NCBI RefSeq assembly: GCF_030819175.1
Contig: NZ_JAUTBJ010000002.1
Location: 2,800,001-2,864,000 of the forward strand
Direction: 5' to 3'
DNA length: 64,000 nucleotides
Origin: Sphingomonas sp. SORGH_AS_0879
GTDB taxonomy: Bacteria; Pseudomonadota; Alphaproteobacteria; Sphingomonadales; Sphingomonadaceae
Shown here: positions 18,026 to 27,688 of the stretch, piece by piece
Layout of the letters: every line of letters begins with the position of its first letter
Numbering within the stretch: position 1 is the stretch's first letter
Translations under genes and position numbers: made by a program
Notes under the pieces: model-generated
The model's database searches: none
Told to the model about the DNA's origin: nothing
The model's input: only the letters and a program-made list of their open reading frames with translations

Positions 18026-19804
18026 ATGGCATTACGGCTCGACAATCAAGGCTTCTCCGATGCGCTGGTCATCCTGGGCTCTGCCGGGATCGTCATTCCG
18101 GCCTTTGCCCGTTTTCGGGTCAGCCCGGTCATCGGGTTCATTCTGGTCGGATTGCTGGTCGGCCCGGCGGGGCTGGGTTCGCTCGTCCCGCATGCGCCAT
18201 GGCTTTATTATCTGACCATTTCCAGCCCCGAGTCGATCGAACCCTTTGCCGAGTTCGGCATCATATTATTGTTGTTTTCCATCGGTCTGGAGCTGTCTTT
18301 TCGCAGGCTTTGGGCAATGCGGCGACTGGTGTTCGGGACCGGCGCGGCGGAGTTGCTCGGCTCGGCCGCATTGATCGGCATCGCGCTGCATCTGATCGGA
18401 CAGAGTTGGGCCGGGGCGATCGGGCTGGGGCTGGCATTGACCCTGTCCTCGACCGCGCTGGTGCTGCCGCTTGTCGGGACGACCAGCCCGGTCGGGCGGG
18501 GCGCCTTCGCGATGCTGTTGTTCGAGGATCTGGCGCTGGTCCCGATCATCTTCGCGCTGGGGGCGATGGCGCCGACCGCGACCGATGAGGGCTGGGTCGG
18601 CATCGCGGGCGTCGCCTTGCGCGGTGGCCTGACGGTGGTCGCCATGTATGTGGGCGGCAGGATCGTCCTGCCCCGCCTGTTCGCCCAGGCGGCACGGACC
18701 AAGAGCCCGGAATTGTTCCTCGCCGCCTCGCTGCTGGTCGTCATCGTCGCCAGCGTGGCGACCACGGCGGCGGGCCTGTCGCCGATCGTCGGGGCGCTGC
18801 TTGCCGGATTGTTGATCGCCGAGACCGAATATCACTCGGAGGTCGAGGTGATGACCGCGCCGTTCAAGGGGCTGGCGCTGGGCGTGTTCCTGATCACGGT
18901 TGGCATGAGCCTGGACCTGCGGCTGATAGCGAAGAACTGGGACATGTTGTTGCTGGCGGTGGTCGGCGTGGTCGCGGTGAAGGCGATCGTCACCTATCTG
19001 CTGCTGCGCGTCGCCCATGCCCGGCGCGGGGTGGCGGCGGAGACCGGGTTGCTCATGGGCAGCCCGTCCGAGACCACGCTGATCGTGCTGGGCACCGCCG
19101 CGCAGGCGCAGTTGATCCTGCCCTCGACCGCCAGTTTCTGGCAGACCGTGACCGCGATCGGCCTGACCATCACGCCGCTGCTCGCCAAGACGGGGCGGGT
19201 CATCTCCCGCCGGATCGAGGCGCGGAGCACCGACGGGCCGCCCGCGCCAGAGCCGGAGGCGGATGGCGGGCGCACCGTCATCATCGGCTTCGGGCGCGTC
19301 GGCAAGATGATCGCCGACATGCTGACCGTGCATGGCCAGGCCTATGTCGCGGTCGAGGCGGATATCGATTCGGTCAGCGAGGCGCGGCGGGCCGGCTATC
19401 CGGTGCTGTTCGGCGATGTTTCGCGCGCGGAACTGGTCGACCGGCTGAACCTGCCCGCCGCGCGCGCGCTGATCCTGACGATGGACGATCCGGTGCTGAC
19501 CGTGCGGCTGGCACGGCGCATCCGCGAGGCCGCGCCAGACCTGCCGATCATCGCGCGTGCAAGGGATATGGCGCATGCGACCGAGCTATACCGTGCGGGC
19601 GTCAGCGAGGCAGTGCCCGAGACGCTGGAAAGCTCGCTGCAATTGTCGGAGGCGGTGCTGGTCGATCTGGGCGTCGCGATGGGGCCGGTGATCGCCTCGA
19701 TCCACGAGAAGCGCGATGAACTGCGTCAGGTGATCCGGCGCGAGGCGCAGTTGCAGCGGGAGCCGCGAATCCGGCGGCTGCGGCGGTTGGGGGAGCAGGC
19801 CTAA
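18026..19804 (+). CDS. CPA2-family monovalent cation:proton antiporter with TrkA-N domain (KefB-like)
   Basis: 592-residue inner membrane transporter. Residues 10-390 form a Na+/H+-exchanger-type membrane domain with about 12 helices (PFAEFGIILLLFSIGLELSF is the conserved CPA2 stretch). Residues 415-530 form an RCK/TrkA-N nucleotide-binding domain with the glycine motif VIIGFGRVGKMIAD. A charged C-terminal tail follows. The family exports K+ or Na+ in exchange for protons and is gated by nucleotides or glutathione adducts; which ion moves here is not readable. The start at 18026 has only a weak ribosome binding site. Confidence 0.9.
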   Translation: MALRLDNQGFSDALVILGSAGIVIPAFARFRVSPVIGFILVGLLVGPAGLGSLVPHAPWLYYLTISSPESIEPFAEFGIILLLFSIGLELSFRRLWAMRRLVFGTGAAELLGSAALIGIALHLIGQSWAGAIGLGLALTLSSTALVLPLVGTTSPVGRGAFAMLLFEDLALVPIIFALGAMAPTATDEGWVGIAGVALRGGLTVVAMYVGGRIVLPRLFAQAARTKSPELFLAASLLVVIVASVATTAAGLSPIVGALLAGLLIAETEYHSEVEVMTAPFKGLALGVFLITVGMSLDLRLIAKNWDMLLLAVVGVVAVKAIVTYLLLRVAHARRGVAAETGLLMGSPSETTLIVLGTAAQAQLILPSTASFWQTVTAIGLTITPLLAKTGRVISRRIEARSTDGPPAPEPEADGGRTVIIGFGRVGKMIADMLTVHGQAYVAVEADIDSVSEARRAGYPVLFGDVSRAELVDRLNLPAARALILTMDDPVLTVRLARRIREAAPDLPIIARARDMAHATELYRAGVSEAVPETLESSLQLSEAVLVDLGVAMGPVIASIHEKRDELRQVIRREAQLQREPRIRRLRRLGEQA

Positions 19805-19807
19805 CAT

Positions 19808-19935
19808 ATTCCTCCCCAAGCTATGCTTGGGGAGGGGGACCATCGCGAAGCGATGGTGGAGGGGCTTTTGCCCCTCGCCCCTCCACCCCGCCCTTCGGGC
19901 GCGGTCCCCCTCCCCATCTGACGATGGGGAGGAAT
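19808..19935. repeat. Long imperfect palindromic intergenic element
   Basis: About 128 bp of nested inverted repeats: outer arms ATTCCTCCCC/GGGGAGGAAT (19808-19817, 19926-19935), then GGGGAGGGGGACC/GGTCCCCCTCCCC, then GGTGGAGGGGC/GCCCCTCCACC around a TTTTG-containing centre, plus small internal hairpins (CATCGC/GCGATG). It fills the gap between the convergent antiporter and valS genes and could serve as a two-way terminator. Elements of this look are dispersed in sphingomonad genomes, as far as I recall. Confidence 0.8.
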
Positions 19936-19939
19936 TGGA

Positions 19940-22612
19940 TTAGCCGAGCCGCCCTAGCGCAGCGTGCAACCGCGCCGCTTCGGCCATCTTGTCGGCATGG
20001 TCCGCACGCGCCTTTTCCACCGCTTCCGGTTTTGCGCGCTCAACGAAGCTCGCGTTGCTCAAACGCCCGCCCAGCGCGTCACGCTCCTTCTCCACCGCCG
20101 CGATCGCCTTCGTCAGGCGCTGGCGTTCGGCGTCGAGGTCGATCACGCCCTCCAGCGGCAGGACGAAGGTCGCCTCGTCCACCACCACCTGGGCCGCACC
20201 GCCCGAGGCTTCGCCCTCGGCCGCATCGACACGGGCGAGCCTCGCCAGTGCAGAGGCCTGGCGAACCAGTCGCGCCTGCGTATCGGCATGGGCATCGCGG
20301 ACGTGCATCGGCAGGCGCGCGCCCGGCGGTACGTTCAGCTCGGTCCGCGCGGCGCGGATTTCGCTGACCAGACGGATCAACCAGTCGATCTCACGCTCCG
20401 CCTCGGGGTCGAGCGCGCGGGCGTCGGCCATCGGCCACTGGGCCACGATCAGGTCGTGATCGCGCGCGCCCATGGCGTGCCACAGTTCCTCGGTGATGAA
20501 GGGCATGAACGGGTGCAGCAGGACCAAGATCTGGTCGAGCACCCAGCCCGCCACCGCGCGGGTTTCGTCGCCGCCTTCTTCGCCGCCCTGCAACACCGGC
20601 TTGATGAGTTCGAGATACCAGTCGCAGAAGCGGCTCCAGACGAACTGGTAGATCGCATTGGCGGCACCGTCGAACCGGTAATCGGCCAGCGCCAGATCGA
20701 CCGCCTGCACGGTCTTCACCGTCTCGGCGATGATCCACTTGTTGACCGCGAGCGTCGCGTTCGGAGCCTCCAGCGTCGCCGAAGCGCCGATGCCGTTCGC
20801 CTGGGCGAAGCGCGCGGCGTTCCACAGCTTGGTCGCGAAGTTGCGATAGCCTTCGACGCGGCGCTCATCCATCTTGATGTCGCGGCCCTGGCTCTCCATC
20901 GCCGCCATGAAGAAGCGCAGCGCGTCGGCGCCGTACTGGTCGATCAGGCCGAGCGGATCGACCGTATTGCCCTTCGACTTCGACATTTTCGAGCCGTCGG
21001 CGGCGCGGACAAGACCGTGGAGATACAGCGTCTTGAAGGGCACATCTTCCATGAAGTGCATGCCCTGCATCATCATCCGCGCATCCCAGAAGAACAGGAT
21101 GTCGAAGCCGGAGATCAGCACATCGTTCGGGTAACGCCCCGCCAGCGTCTTGTCGCCATTGTCCGGCCAGCCCAGCGTCGCGAAGGGCCAAAGCGCCGAG
21201 GAAAACCAGGTATCGAGCACGTCCGGGTCGCGGGTCAGGATCACGCCCTCGCCCGCTTGTCCTTGCGCCTGTTCCTCGCTCTCGGCGACGAACACGCGGC
21301 CATCCTCGGCGAACCATGCCGGGATCTGGTGCCCCCACCAGAGCTGGCGGCTGACGCACCAGGGCTGGATATTCTCCATCCAGTTGAAGAAAGTCTTCTC
21401 CCAAGCCTGCGGCACAATTCTGATCTTGCCCGAGCGCACCGCTTCGATCGCGGGTTGGGCGAGCGTCTTGGCATCGACATACCATTGATCGGTCAGCCAA
21501 GGTTCGATCACCACCCCCGAGCGGTCGCCGAACGGCGTCTGGATCGTGCGCGGCTCGGCGTCATGCTCTTCGCCATCCTTGTCGATGTGCGGGATGAGGA
21601 CGCGCTCGTCCTTCAACCGCGCGACGACGGCCTTGCGCGCGTCGGCCGTCGACAGGCCGAGGAAGGCGTCGGGGATCAGGCCGTCCGAAGTCTGGCAGAT
21701 ATGCGCCTTGGCATCGAGCATGTTGAGCATGTCGCGCGCCTCGATCCCTGCGCGGCGGCCGACCTCGAAATCGTTGAAGTCGTGGCCGGGCGTGATCTTG
21801 ACCGCGCCCGATCCCAGTTCGGGGTCCGCATGTTCGTCGGCGACAATCGGGATCAGGCGGCCGGTGATCGGCAGCCGCACCTGCTTGCCGATCAGCGCGG
21901 TGTAGCGCGCATCGTCCGGGTGGACCGCTACCGCCATGTCGGCGAGCATCGTCTCGGGGCGCGTCGTCGCGACCTCGATAAAGCCCGATCCGTCGGCGAG
22001 CGGGTAGCGTAGACGCCAGAAGCTGCCCTTGACCTCGCGGGTTTCGACCTCCAGGTCGCTGATCGCGGTGCCAAGCCCGGAGTCCCAATTGACCAGCCGC
22101 TTGTCACGGTAGAGCAAGCCTTGGGCGTGCAGGTCGACGAACACCTTCAGCACCGCCTTGCTGAACCCCTCGTCCATGGTGAAGCGCTCGTTCGCCCAGT
22201 CCATCGAGCAGCCGAGGCGACGCAACTGGCCGGTGATCTGGCCACCGCTCTCCGCCTTCCACGTCCAGACCTTCTCGAGGAACTGTTCGCGGGTAAAGTC
22301 GGTGCGCTTCTCACCGCGCGCGTTCATCTGTCGCTCGACGACCATCTGGGTCGCGATGCCCGCATGGTCGGTGCCAACGACCCACAACGCATCCTTGCCC
22401 TTCAACCGGGCGTGGCGGACCAGGATATCCTGCAACGTGTTGTCGAGCGCATGGCCGATATGCAGGTTCCCGGTGACGTTGGGCGGCGGATTTACGATCG
22501 TCCAGGGCTCGGCATTCGGGCGATCGGGGCGGAACAGGCCCTTTTCCTCCCAATGGCCATACCAGCGGGCTTCGATTGCGGCGGGGTCGAACGTCTTGGG
22601 CAGCTCAGTCAT
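19940..22612 (-). CDS. valS: Valyl-tRNA synthetase
   Basis: Class I aminoacyl-tRNA synthetase, 890 residues, cytoplasmic. The HIGH signature is in [14 protein letters not shown] near residue 50, the editing (CP1) domain lies in the middle with [17 protein letters not shown], and the KMSKS loop is in [17 protein letters not shown] near residue 545. The anticodon-binding domain and the C-terminal valyl-specific coiled coil ([20 protein letters not shown]) complete the usual order. It is shorter than the E. coli enzyme but normal for the alphaproteobacterial form. Confidence 0.98.
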   Translation of the reverse strand: MTELPKTFDPAAIEARWYGHWEEKGLFRPDRPNAEPWTIVNPPPNVTGNLHIGHALDNTLQDILVRHARLKGKDALWVVGTDHAGIATQMVVERQMNARGEKRTDFTREQFLEKVWTWKAESGGQITGQLRRLGCSMDWANERFTMDEGFSKAVLKVFVDLHAQGLLYRDKRLVNWDSGLGTAISDLEVETREVKGSFWRLRYPLADGSGFIEVATTRPETMLADMAVAVHPDDARYTALIGKQVRLPITGRLIPIVADEHADPELGSGAVKITPGHDFNDFEVGRRAGIEARDMLNMLDAKAHICQTSDGLIPDAFLGLSTADARKAVVARLKDERVLIPHIDKDGEEHDAEPRTIQTPFGDRSGVVIEPWLTDQWYVDAKTLAQPAIEAVRSGKIRIVPQAWEKTFFNWMENIQPWCVSRQLWWGHQIPAWFAEDGRVFVAESEEQAQGQAGEGVILTRDPDVLDTWFSSALWPFATLGWPDNGDKTLAGRYPNDVLISGFDILFFWDARMMMQGMHFMEDVPFKTLYLHGLVRAADGSKMSKSKGNTVDPLGLIDQYGADALRFFMAAMESQGRDIKMDERRVEGYRNFATKLWNAARFAQANGIGASATLEAPNATLAVNKWIIAETVKTVQAVDLALADYRFDGAANAIYQFVWSRFCDWYLELIKPVLQGGEEGGDETRAVAGWVLDQILVLLHPFMPFITEELWHAMGARDHDLIVAQWPMADARALDPEAEREIDWLIRLVSEIRAARTELNVPPGARLPMHVRDAHADTQARLVRQASALARLARVDAAEGEASGGAAQVVVDEATFVLPLEGVIDLDAERQRLTKAIAAVEKERDALGGRLSNASFVERAKPEAVEKARADHADKMAEAARLHAALGRLG

Positions 22613-22654
22613 GCCGCTGCCTTAATCAGCCGCGCCCGCTTGCGCCAGATGCTA

Positions 22655-24283
22655 TCAGGTACGAGCCCCCGGTCGGTCGAGCACCGCGCGAATCCGCTCG
22701 TTCAGTTCCGCCCGGCGATAGGGCTTGCGGATCAGTTCGTAGGACCGCGCGCCCTCATCGATCGCCTCGTCGGCGTAACCGGTGGTCAGCAGGACGCCCA
22801 GGCGCGGATAATCGCGCCGCACCGCCTGGGCCAGCGCCACGCCGTTCATGCCGCCGGGCATCAGGATATCGGTGAACAAGAGTTGAAAGTCGCTGTCTCG
22901 CGACAGATGATCCAGCGCCTCGCGCGCGCTGCGGGTCAGGACGACGTCATAACCCAGATCTTCGAGCATGGACTTGCCCAGATCGCCGACATCGTCCTGA
23001 TCCTCGACCATCAACACACGCTCGGCCCCGCCGCTGCGGGCGGGCTGTACCGGGACAGAGCGGCGTTCGGACGTGCCCGCCGCCGCACGCGGGAAATAGA
23101 GCGACAGCGCCGTCCCCCCCGCCTCGCTCGGCTCGACCGCCGCCAGCCCGCCCGACTGACGCATGAAGCCATAGACCATCGCCAGGCCGAGCCCCGCGCC
23201 CTTTCCCATCTCCTTCGTCGTGAAGAACGGGTCGAAGACCTTGTCCGCGATCTGCGCATCGATCCCCGGTCCGTCATCGGCCACGCGCACCACGACATAT
23301 TCGCCGGCATCCAGATTAGCCGGACCTTCGGGCTGGTCGGCGGACTGGATCATGTTGCGGGTGGTGATGGTGATCTCACCCCTATGATCGGTACGGGCGA
23401 TGGCTTCGCGGGCGTTGGTGACGATGTTGAGCAGCGCCATCTCCGCCTGGACCGGGTCGATCCGGCAGTTCCAGAGATTTTCCTCCAACCGCTGGCGCAG
23501 CACCACCCCGTCCCCCGCCGTGCGGTTCAGGATCGGCCGGAAATCCTCGATCAACTGGTTGAAGTTGAGCAACCGGTCGCGAAGCTCCTGCTTGCGCGCG
23601 AAGGCGAGCAGTTGCTGGGTCAGGGTCGCGCCGCGCGCGGCGGCGGCGGCGATCGCCTCGACCGCGCGGCGTCCGCTTCGGTCGCCCTGGTCGACCCGCG
23701 CCTCCAATATGTCGGAATAGCCGATGATGACCTGCAACAGATTGTTGAAGTCGTGCGCGATGCCGCCGGTCAGCTTGCCGACCGCCTCCATCTTCTGCGC
23801 CTCATGCAGCGCGTCCTCCGCCTCGCGGCGGCGCGAAATGTCGAGCTGGCTGCTGAAGAAATAGACCAGTTCGCCCGCATCGTCATAGACCGGCGAGACG
23901 AACAGCGCGTTCCAGAAGGTGGACCCGTTCTTGCGGTAATTGAGCAGCTCGACCGCGATCTCGTCGCGCCGGTCGATGGCGGCGCGGATCTGCGCCACCA
24001 CGTCGCGGTCGGTCTCGGGACCTTGCAGGAACCGGCAATTGGTGCCGAGGATCTCGTCCTCGGAATAGCCGGTCATGAAGCTGAAGGCTTCGTTGCAGAA
24101 GACGATCGGATTGTCAGATTGCCGGGGATCGGTGACGATCATCGGCATCCGCGTGGTCTTCACCGCTGCGAAGAAGATGTCCGACTGGCCGGAATGCGGC
24201 TGCTTCGAATCGGATATGGGGGGCGACGACACGGCGGAACGCGTCGACTTCTCGGCATCGGGCGTTTCGGGCGTGAGGGTCAT
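22655..24283 (-). CDS. LOV-domain blue-light hybrid histidine kinase
   Basis: 542-residue soluble signalling protein. Residues 35-150 are a LOV domain with the photoactive cysteine in GTNCRFLQG (Cys83) and the flavin-contact pattern NYRKNGSTFWNALFVSPV and SSQLDIS. A HisKA domain has the phosphorylated His177 in GGIAHDFNNLLQV, followed by an ATPase domain (ADDGPGIDAQIADKVFDPFF, GAGLGLAMVYGF) and a receiver domain with the acceptor Asp in LLFTDILMPGG. This is the LOV-kinase-receiver order known from Pseudomonas syringae. The start is uncertain: ATG 24283 or GTG 24289; there is no clear ribosome binding site, and a candidate EcfG promoter lies so close that the mRNA may be leaderless. Confidence 0.92.
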   Translation of the reverse strand: MTLTPETPDAEKSTRSAVSSPPISDSKQPHSGQSDIFFAAVKTTRMPMIVTDPRQSDNPIVFCNEAFSFMTGYSEDEILGTNCRFLQGPETDRDVVAQIRAAIDRRDEIAVELLNYRKNGSTFWNALFVSPVYDDAGELVYFFSSQLDISRRREAEDALHEAQKMEAVGKLTGGIAHDFNNLLQVIIGYSDILEARVDQGDRSGRRAVEAIAAAAARGATLTQQLLAFARKQELRDRLLNFNQLIEDFRPILNRTAGDGVVLRQRLEENLWNCRIDPVQAEMALLNIVTNAREAIARTDHRGEITITTRNMIQSADQPEGPANLDAGEYVVVRVADDGPGIDAQIADKVFDPFFTTKEMGKGAGLGLAMVYGFMRQSGGLAAVEPSEAGGTALSLYFPRAAAGTSERRSVPVQPARSGGAERVLMVEDQDDVGDLGKSMLEDLGYDVVLTRSAREALDHLSRDSDFQLLFTDILMPGGMNGVALAQAVRRDYPRLGVLLTTGYADEAIDEGARSYELIRKPYRRAELNERIRAVLDRPGART

Positions 24284-24291
24284 GACCACCG

Positions 24292-24316
24292 AACCCAGCG
24301 GAACGCGCGCGGTTCC
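24292..24316 (-). promoter_or_regulatory. Candidate EcfG-type (general stress) promoter of the LOV kinase
   Basis: Minus-strand GGAAC (24316-24312) and GTT (24294-24292) are separated by 17 bp, matching the alphaproteobacterial EcfG consensus GGAAC-N16/17-(C)GTT. It ends only 8 bp before the ATG. Confidence 0.4.
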
Positions 24317-24370
24317 GCTCCGCCGGCGATCAATATCCCGAAACCGCGCGTCCCACGGCCCGCGAAAGGC

Positions 24371-24955
24371 TTAGCGCCCCTCGCGCGTGATCCGGGCGAT
24401 TTCACGGGCGACCATCGCCTCGACCATCCCCGGCAGATGGGTGTCCAGCCATTCGCGCAGCATCGGGCGGAGCATGTCGCGAACCAATCCTTCCAGGGTT
24501 CCGTCGCTGCTCGGTTCGGGCTTGACCATCATCCGGCTGAGCGCCTCCAGGGAACCGCGGCTGGCCTCGGCCGCACGGGGGCTGACGATCGCCTCTTCGC
24601 CATCGTCCATGGCTTGTGCCTCTGCCTTGGCCGCCGGGGCCGGAACCGGCGCAGGTGTAGGTGCCTGGGCCACCGGTTCGGAGGCCTGGGCCATCGCGGC
24701 CTCTACCGCCGGGCGCAGCGCCGATTCGGCGGCACGAGCGGCGGCGGCCTCGACCTTCATGCGCAGGGGCATGGGATCGCTCAGTTCCAGAACCTCGGGC
24801 GAATCATCCTCATCGACCGGCGAAGCTACGGGGCGCGGCTGGCGACGCTGACGCGCGGGCACCTCTCCCTCTTCGGCGATGATCCTTTTGATCGAGGAAA
24901 GGATTTCCTCCATCGACGGCTCGGCGCTGATCTCACCCATGACCGCAATCCCCAT
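24371..24955 (-). CDS. popZ: PopZ-like polar organising protein (DUF2497)
   Basis: 194-residue acidic protein. The N-terminal helix EPSMEEILSSIKRIIAEE (about residues 12-29) and the C-terminal helices LVRDMLRPMLREWLDTHLPG and VEAMVAREIARI match PopZ, the self-assembling alphaproteobacterial protein that anchors ParB-bound origins and other factors at the cell pole. Between them lies a Pro/Ala/Glu-rich disordered linker of about 100 residues, as in Caulobacter PopZ. Start may be ATG 24955 or ATG 24940; the latter gives a terminus closer to the family. In many alphaproteobacteria popZ lies next to valS and a TolC-like gene, as it does here apart from the inserted kinase. Confidence 0.9.
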   Translation of the reverse strand: MGIAVMGEISAEPSMEEILSSIKRIIAEEGEVPARQRRQPRPVASPVDEDDSPEVLELSDPMPLRMKVEAAAARAAESALRPAVEAAMAQASEPVAQAPTPAPVPAPAAKAEAQAMDDGEEAIVSPRAAEASRGSLEALSRMMVKPEPSSDGTLEGLVRDMLRPMLREWLDTHLPGMVEAMVAREIARITREGR

Positions 24956-24984
24956 TGAAGCCCCCCAAGGCCCCCTGCCCGGCG

Positions 24985-26505
24985 TTATTGCCGGCTCGGT
25001 GCCGATGCACCTGTGGTTAATGCGGGGCTCCTGTCAACAGGGGCATTCACATCGGCGTCGAGCGGACGGGTGATCGCCGCCGTCTGGGCCGGGGTTCCGG
25101 CGGTGGTGCTGGCCACCGGCGCAGGCTCGCCATCGCCGCCCCAGTCGTTGATCCTGTTGCGGACACGCTGGTAATTGACGACCGGATCGTAGAGCGCGCC
25201 GCCGTCCAGCCCCAGATCGCGCGCCTCGGCATTACCCATCACAGCGATCAGCGCGAAGCCCGCGACATAGGCGTCGCGCCGCGCGGTCACCAGCGTCACC
25301 TGGCTGTTCAGCAACTCCTGCTCGGCGTTCAGGATGTCGAGCACGGTGCGGGTGCCGACGCTATTCTCGGCCCGCACCCCTTCCAGCGACAGCGAGTTGG
25401 CGCGCACCGCCGATTCGGCGGACTGGATGACCTCCTGCGAGGATTGCCATACGGCATAGGCGGAGCGAACCTGCGCCACCACCTGACGCTCGGTCCCGGT
25501 CGCGTTCTCCAGCGCCTGTCCACGCAGAGCCTCGGCCTGGCGGACCTGCGCCGCCGGGCGACCGCCCTGGAACAGCGGCATGGTCAACTGCGCACCGACG
25601 GTCGCGTTCACACCCGATACCGGCACGCCGGGGACGTTCAGCGACCCCAGATAGTTGAAATAATTGCCGCTCGACACCGCCGCGATACGCGGCAGCCGGT
25701 TGGCGCGCGCGACGTTGATGTCATAGCGGGTCGCATCCGCCGACCGACGCGCGGCGATCAACTGGGGGTTCTGGTCCAGCGCCACCGCCACCGCCTGGTT
25801 CGGCGATGCGGGCAGCGCGGGCAGCGCGGGCGGCTGTTCCAGCCCGACCGGGGCGACACCCACCACCGCGACGTAATTCTCGCGGCTGGAGATCAGATTG
25901 GCCTGGGCCGACTGAAGCTGTGCGCGCGCCTGGGCCAGGCGCGCTTCGGACTGCGCCACGTCGGTGCGGGTCAGGTCGCCGACCTGGAACCGGTCGCGCG
26001 AGGCTCGCAGGTTCGTCTCCAGCACATTGACGTTGCGGGTGTTGAGGTTGACGATCGCCTCGTCGCGGATGACGTTCATATATGCCGCCACGACATTGGT
26101 GAAGAGGTTCGCCTCCACCCCGCGTAGCTGGGCGCGGCCCGCATCGACCCGCGTCTCGGCCGCGCGCACCGCGTTCCTGACCGCCCCGCCCTGATAGAGC
26201 GGCACCGACAGCTGCAACGATCCGGTGCCGGTGCGCTCGGGATTGAGGAAGTTGTTGTTGGCGACGACGATATTGTCGGTGAACTGGGCCGAGCTTTGCA
26301 GCGACGGCAGGCCGTTCGACCGTGCGATCGGCACATTCTCATCGGTGGCGCGCTGGGCGGCGCGCTGGCCGGTGATCGTCGGGTTGCTCTGATAGGCACG
26401 CACCATGGCTTCCCGCAACGTCTCGGCCGAGGCCGCCCCGCCCATCAACAGGGTCGAGCCGATGAGAATGCGGGAGGTCAGTCGGGAAGTCAGGTGCAGG
26501 CGCAT
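24985..26505 (-). CDS. TolC-family outer membrane efflux protein
   Basis: 506-residue outer membrane channel for type I secretion or drug efflux. A signal peptide (ILIGSTLLMGGAASA) precedes ETLREAMVRAYQSNPTI, the standard TolC start, and two outer-membrane-efflux repeats follow, with the helical-hairpin stretches EARLAQARAQLQSAQANLIS and EVIQSAESAVRANSLSLEGV. The C-terminal 60 residues are a Pro/Thr/Ala-rich extension beyond the core. Located between pcm-like and popZ, an arrangement seen for the TolC needed with type I exporters. It lies 6 bp after the methyltransferase gene, so the two are cotranscribed. Confidence 0.94.
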   Translation of the reverse strand: MRLHLTSRLTSRILIGSTLLMGGAASAETLREAMVRAYQSNPTITGQRAAQRATDENVPIARSNGLPSLQSSAQFTDNIVVANNNFLNPERTGTGSLQLSVPLYQGGAVRNAVRAAETRVDAGRAQLRGVEANLFTNVVAAYMNVIRDEAIVNLNTRNVNVLETNLRASRDRFQVGDLTRTDVAQSEARLAQARAQLQSAQANLISSRENYVAVVGVAPVGLEQPPALPALPASPNQAVAVALDQNPQLIAARRSADATRYDINVARANRLPRIAAVSSGNYFNYLGSLNVPGVPVSGVNATVGAQLTMPLFQGGRPAAQVRQAEALRGQALENATGTERQVVAQVRSAYAVWQSSQEVIQSAESAVRANSLSLEGVRAENSVGTRTVLDILNAEQELLNSQVTLVTARRDAYVAGFALIAVMGNAEARDLGLDGGALYDPVVNYQRVRNRINDWGGDGEPAPVASTTAGTPAQTAAITRPLDADVNAPVDRSPALTTGASAPSRQ

Positions 26506-26511
26506 GGACCC

Positions 26512-27180
26512 TCAGAATTGGAAGGCGCGAGGACGGGCAAAGCCCGGCAGGACGGTGCATTCGGCATCGGCGAAGGCGCGGACGCCGTGGCCGCCTTCGG
26601 TCCGGCGACCGCTGGCCAGCCGGGTGACGCCGTTCTCGACCAGGCCGGTGACGATGCGGCCGCCGACCTTGACCTGCTCGACCAGAGCGGCGGGCAGTTC
26701 CTCCACCGCGCCGTCGATCACCAGCACGTCATAGGGCGCACCGGAGGGTTTGCCCGACGTCAGCGGTGCCTCGACGATCTCGACCTTCGGCTCACCCGCC
26801 AGCGCGGTGCGCGCGGCGGCGACCAGCTCGGCCTGTTCCTCCACGGCGACGACACCGGCGACGATCCCGGCCAGCAGCGCAGCGGTATAGCCGGTCGCCG
26901 CGCCGATCAGCAGCACGCGGTCGCCCGCCTCCAGATAGGCCTCGGTCAGCAGGCGGCCCGTCGCCATCGGCAGGTTGATCGCCCGGCCATGGCCCAGGTC
27001 CAGCGTCCCGTCGCGATAGGCCACCGCCCGCAGAGCCTCGGGCGTGAAGACCTCGCGCGGCACCCGCGCCATCGCGGCCACGACCCGCTGGTCGCTGACC
27101 GCCGTGGTGCGCAGCTGGCTCACCACCATGGCGTGGCGCATCGCGGCGAAATTCGAGGAGTCGTTGCTGGTCGTCATCAT
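26512..27180 (-). CDS. Protein-L-isoaspartate O-methyltransferase family protein
   Basis: 222-residue SAM-dependent methyltransferase fold. VSQLRTTAVSDQRVVAAMARVPREVF at the N-terminus and the SAM-binding motif VLLIGAATGYTAALLAGIV near residue 85 match the PCMT family, which repairs damaged aspartyl residues in proteins. The classical GTGSGY motif reads GAATGY here, so activity may differ; such relatives precede tolC in many alphaproteobacteria. I place the start at ATG 27180 (AGGGA, 8 nt upstream) rather than the longer open frame, which would run back into the upstream region. Confidence 0.85.
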   Translation of the reverse strand: MMTTSNDSSNFAAMRHAMVVSQLRTTAVSDQRVVAAMARVPREVFTPEALRAVAYRDGTLDLGHGRAINLPMATGRLLTEAYLEAGDRVLLIGAATGYTAALLAGIVAGVVAVEEQAELVAAARTALAGEPKVEIVEAPLTSGKPSGAPYDVLVIDGAVEELPAALVEQVKVGGRIVTGLVENGVTRLASGRRTEGGHGVRAFADAECTVLPGFARPRAFQF

Positions 27181-27395
27181 GGCCCATCCCTGTCGCACAG
27201 CCGTTTTAGTTGTGCAATACACTAAATTGGTTCCCGCCGCTTCTATCGCGCAAGGGCTTTTCCGCCAAGCGGACTGCACACCCCCAGCATAAGGATTTGG
27301 CCATATTGCGGCATCCGGCGGCATAATCGCTTGGAGCGACCCTCAGGCCGGAAAGACCGGGAGCGAGTTTTTGGCGCGCAATCGCATCCTGCCTG

Positions 27396-27424
27396 TTGAC
27401 GCCGCGCGAAAAACCGCACACATG
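27396..27424 (+). promoter_or_regulatory. Candidate promoter of tRNA-Cys
   Basis: TTGACG (27396-27401) and CACATG (27419-27424) are 17 bp apart, with the mature tRNA starting 20 bp downstream. The -10 box is weak. The rest of the 263-bp gap before the tRNA shows nothing else I can name. Confidence 0.4.
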
Positions 27425-27443
27425 CCCGCCTCCCACGTATCGA

Positions 27444-27517
27444 GGCGCGATGGCGGAGTGGTGACGCAGAGGACTGCAAATCCTTGCACCCGGGTTCGAT
27501 TCCCGGTCGCGCCTCCA
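27444..27517 (+). tRNA. tRNA-Cys (anticodon GCA), CCA encoded
   Basis: A 74-base cloverleaf: acceptor stem GGCGCGA/TCGCGCC, anticodon stem GAGGA/TCCTT around loop CTGCAAA with anticodon GCA, T arm CCGGG-TTCGATT-CCCGG, discriminator T and encoded CCA. Confidence 0.97.
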
Positions 27518-27688
27518 GATTTTCCTGACATATCACTTGGATAAGACGCCGCCCGGCGAAAGCGACGGCGTTGTGGCCCTGCGATTCGCCGCTGCCCCGA
27601 AATAGAGCCCGGCCGCGCGCACAAAGCGGTGGACCCCGTCATTGCTCCGCGCTTAAGTCCGCCCTCAATCGAGTGAAGGGGTTCGGGC

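Noticed and set aside
19964..22012. A 682-codon open frame opposite valS, continued by a 945-codon frame to 24958
   Set aside because: Antisense shadows of valS, the LOV kinase and popZ; no recognisable domain.
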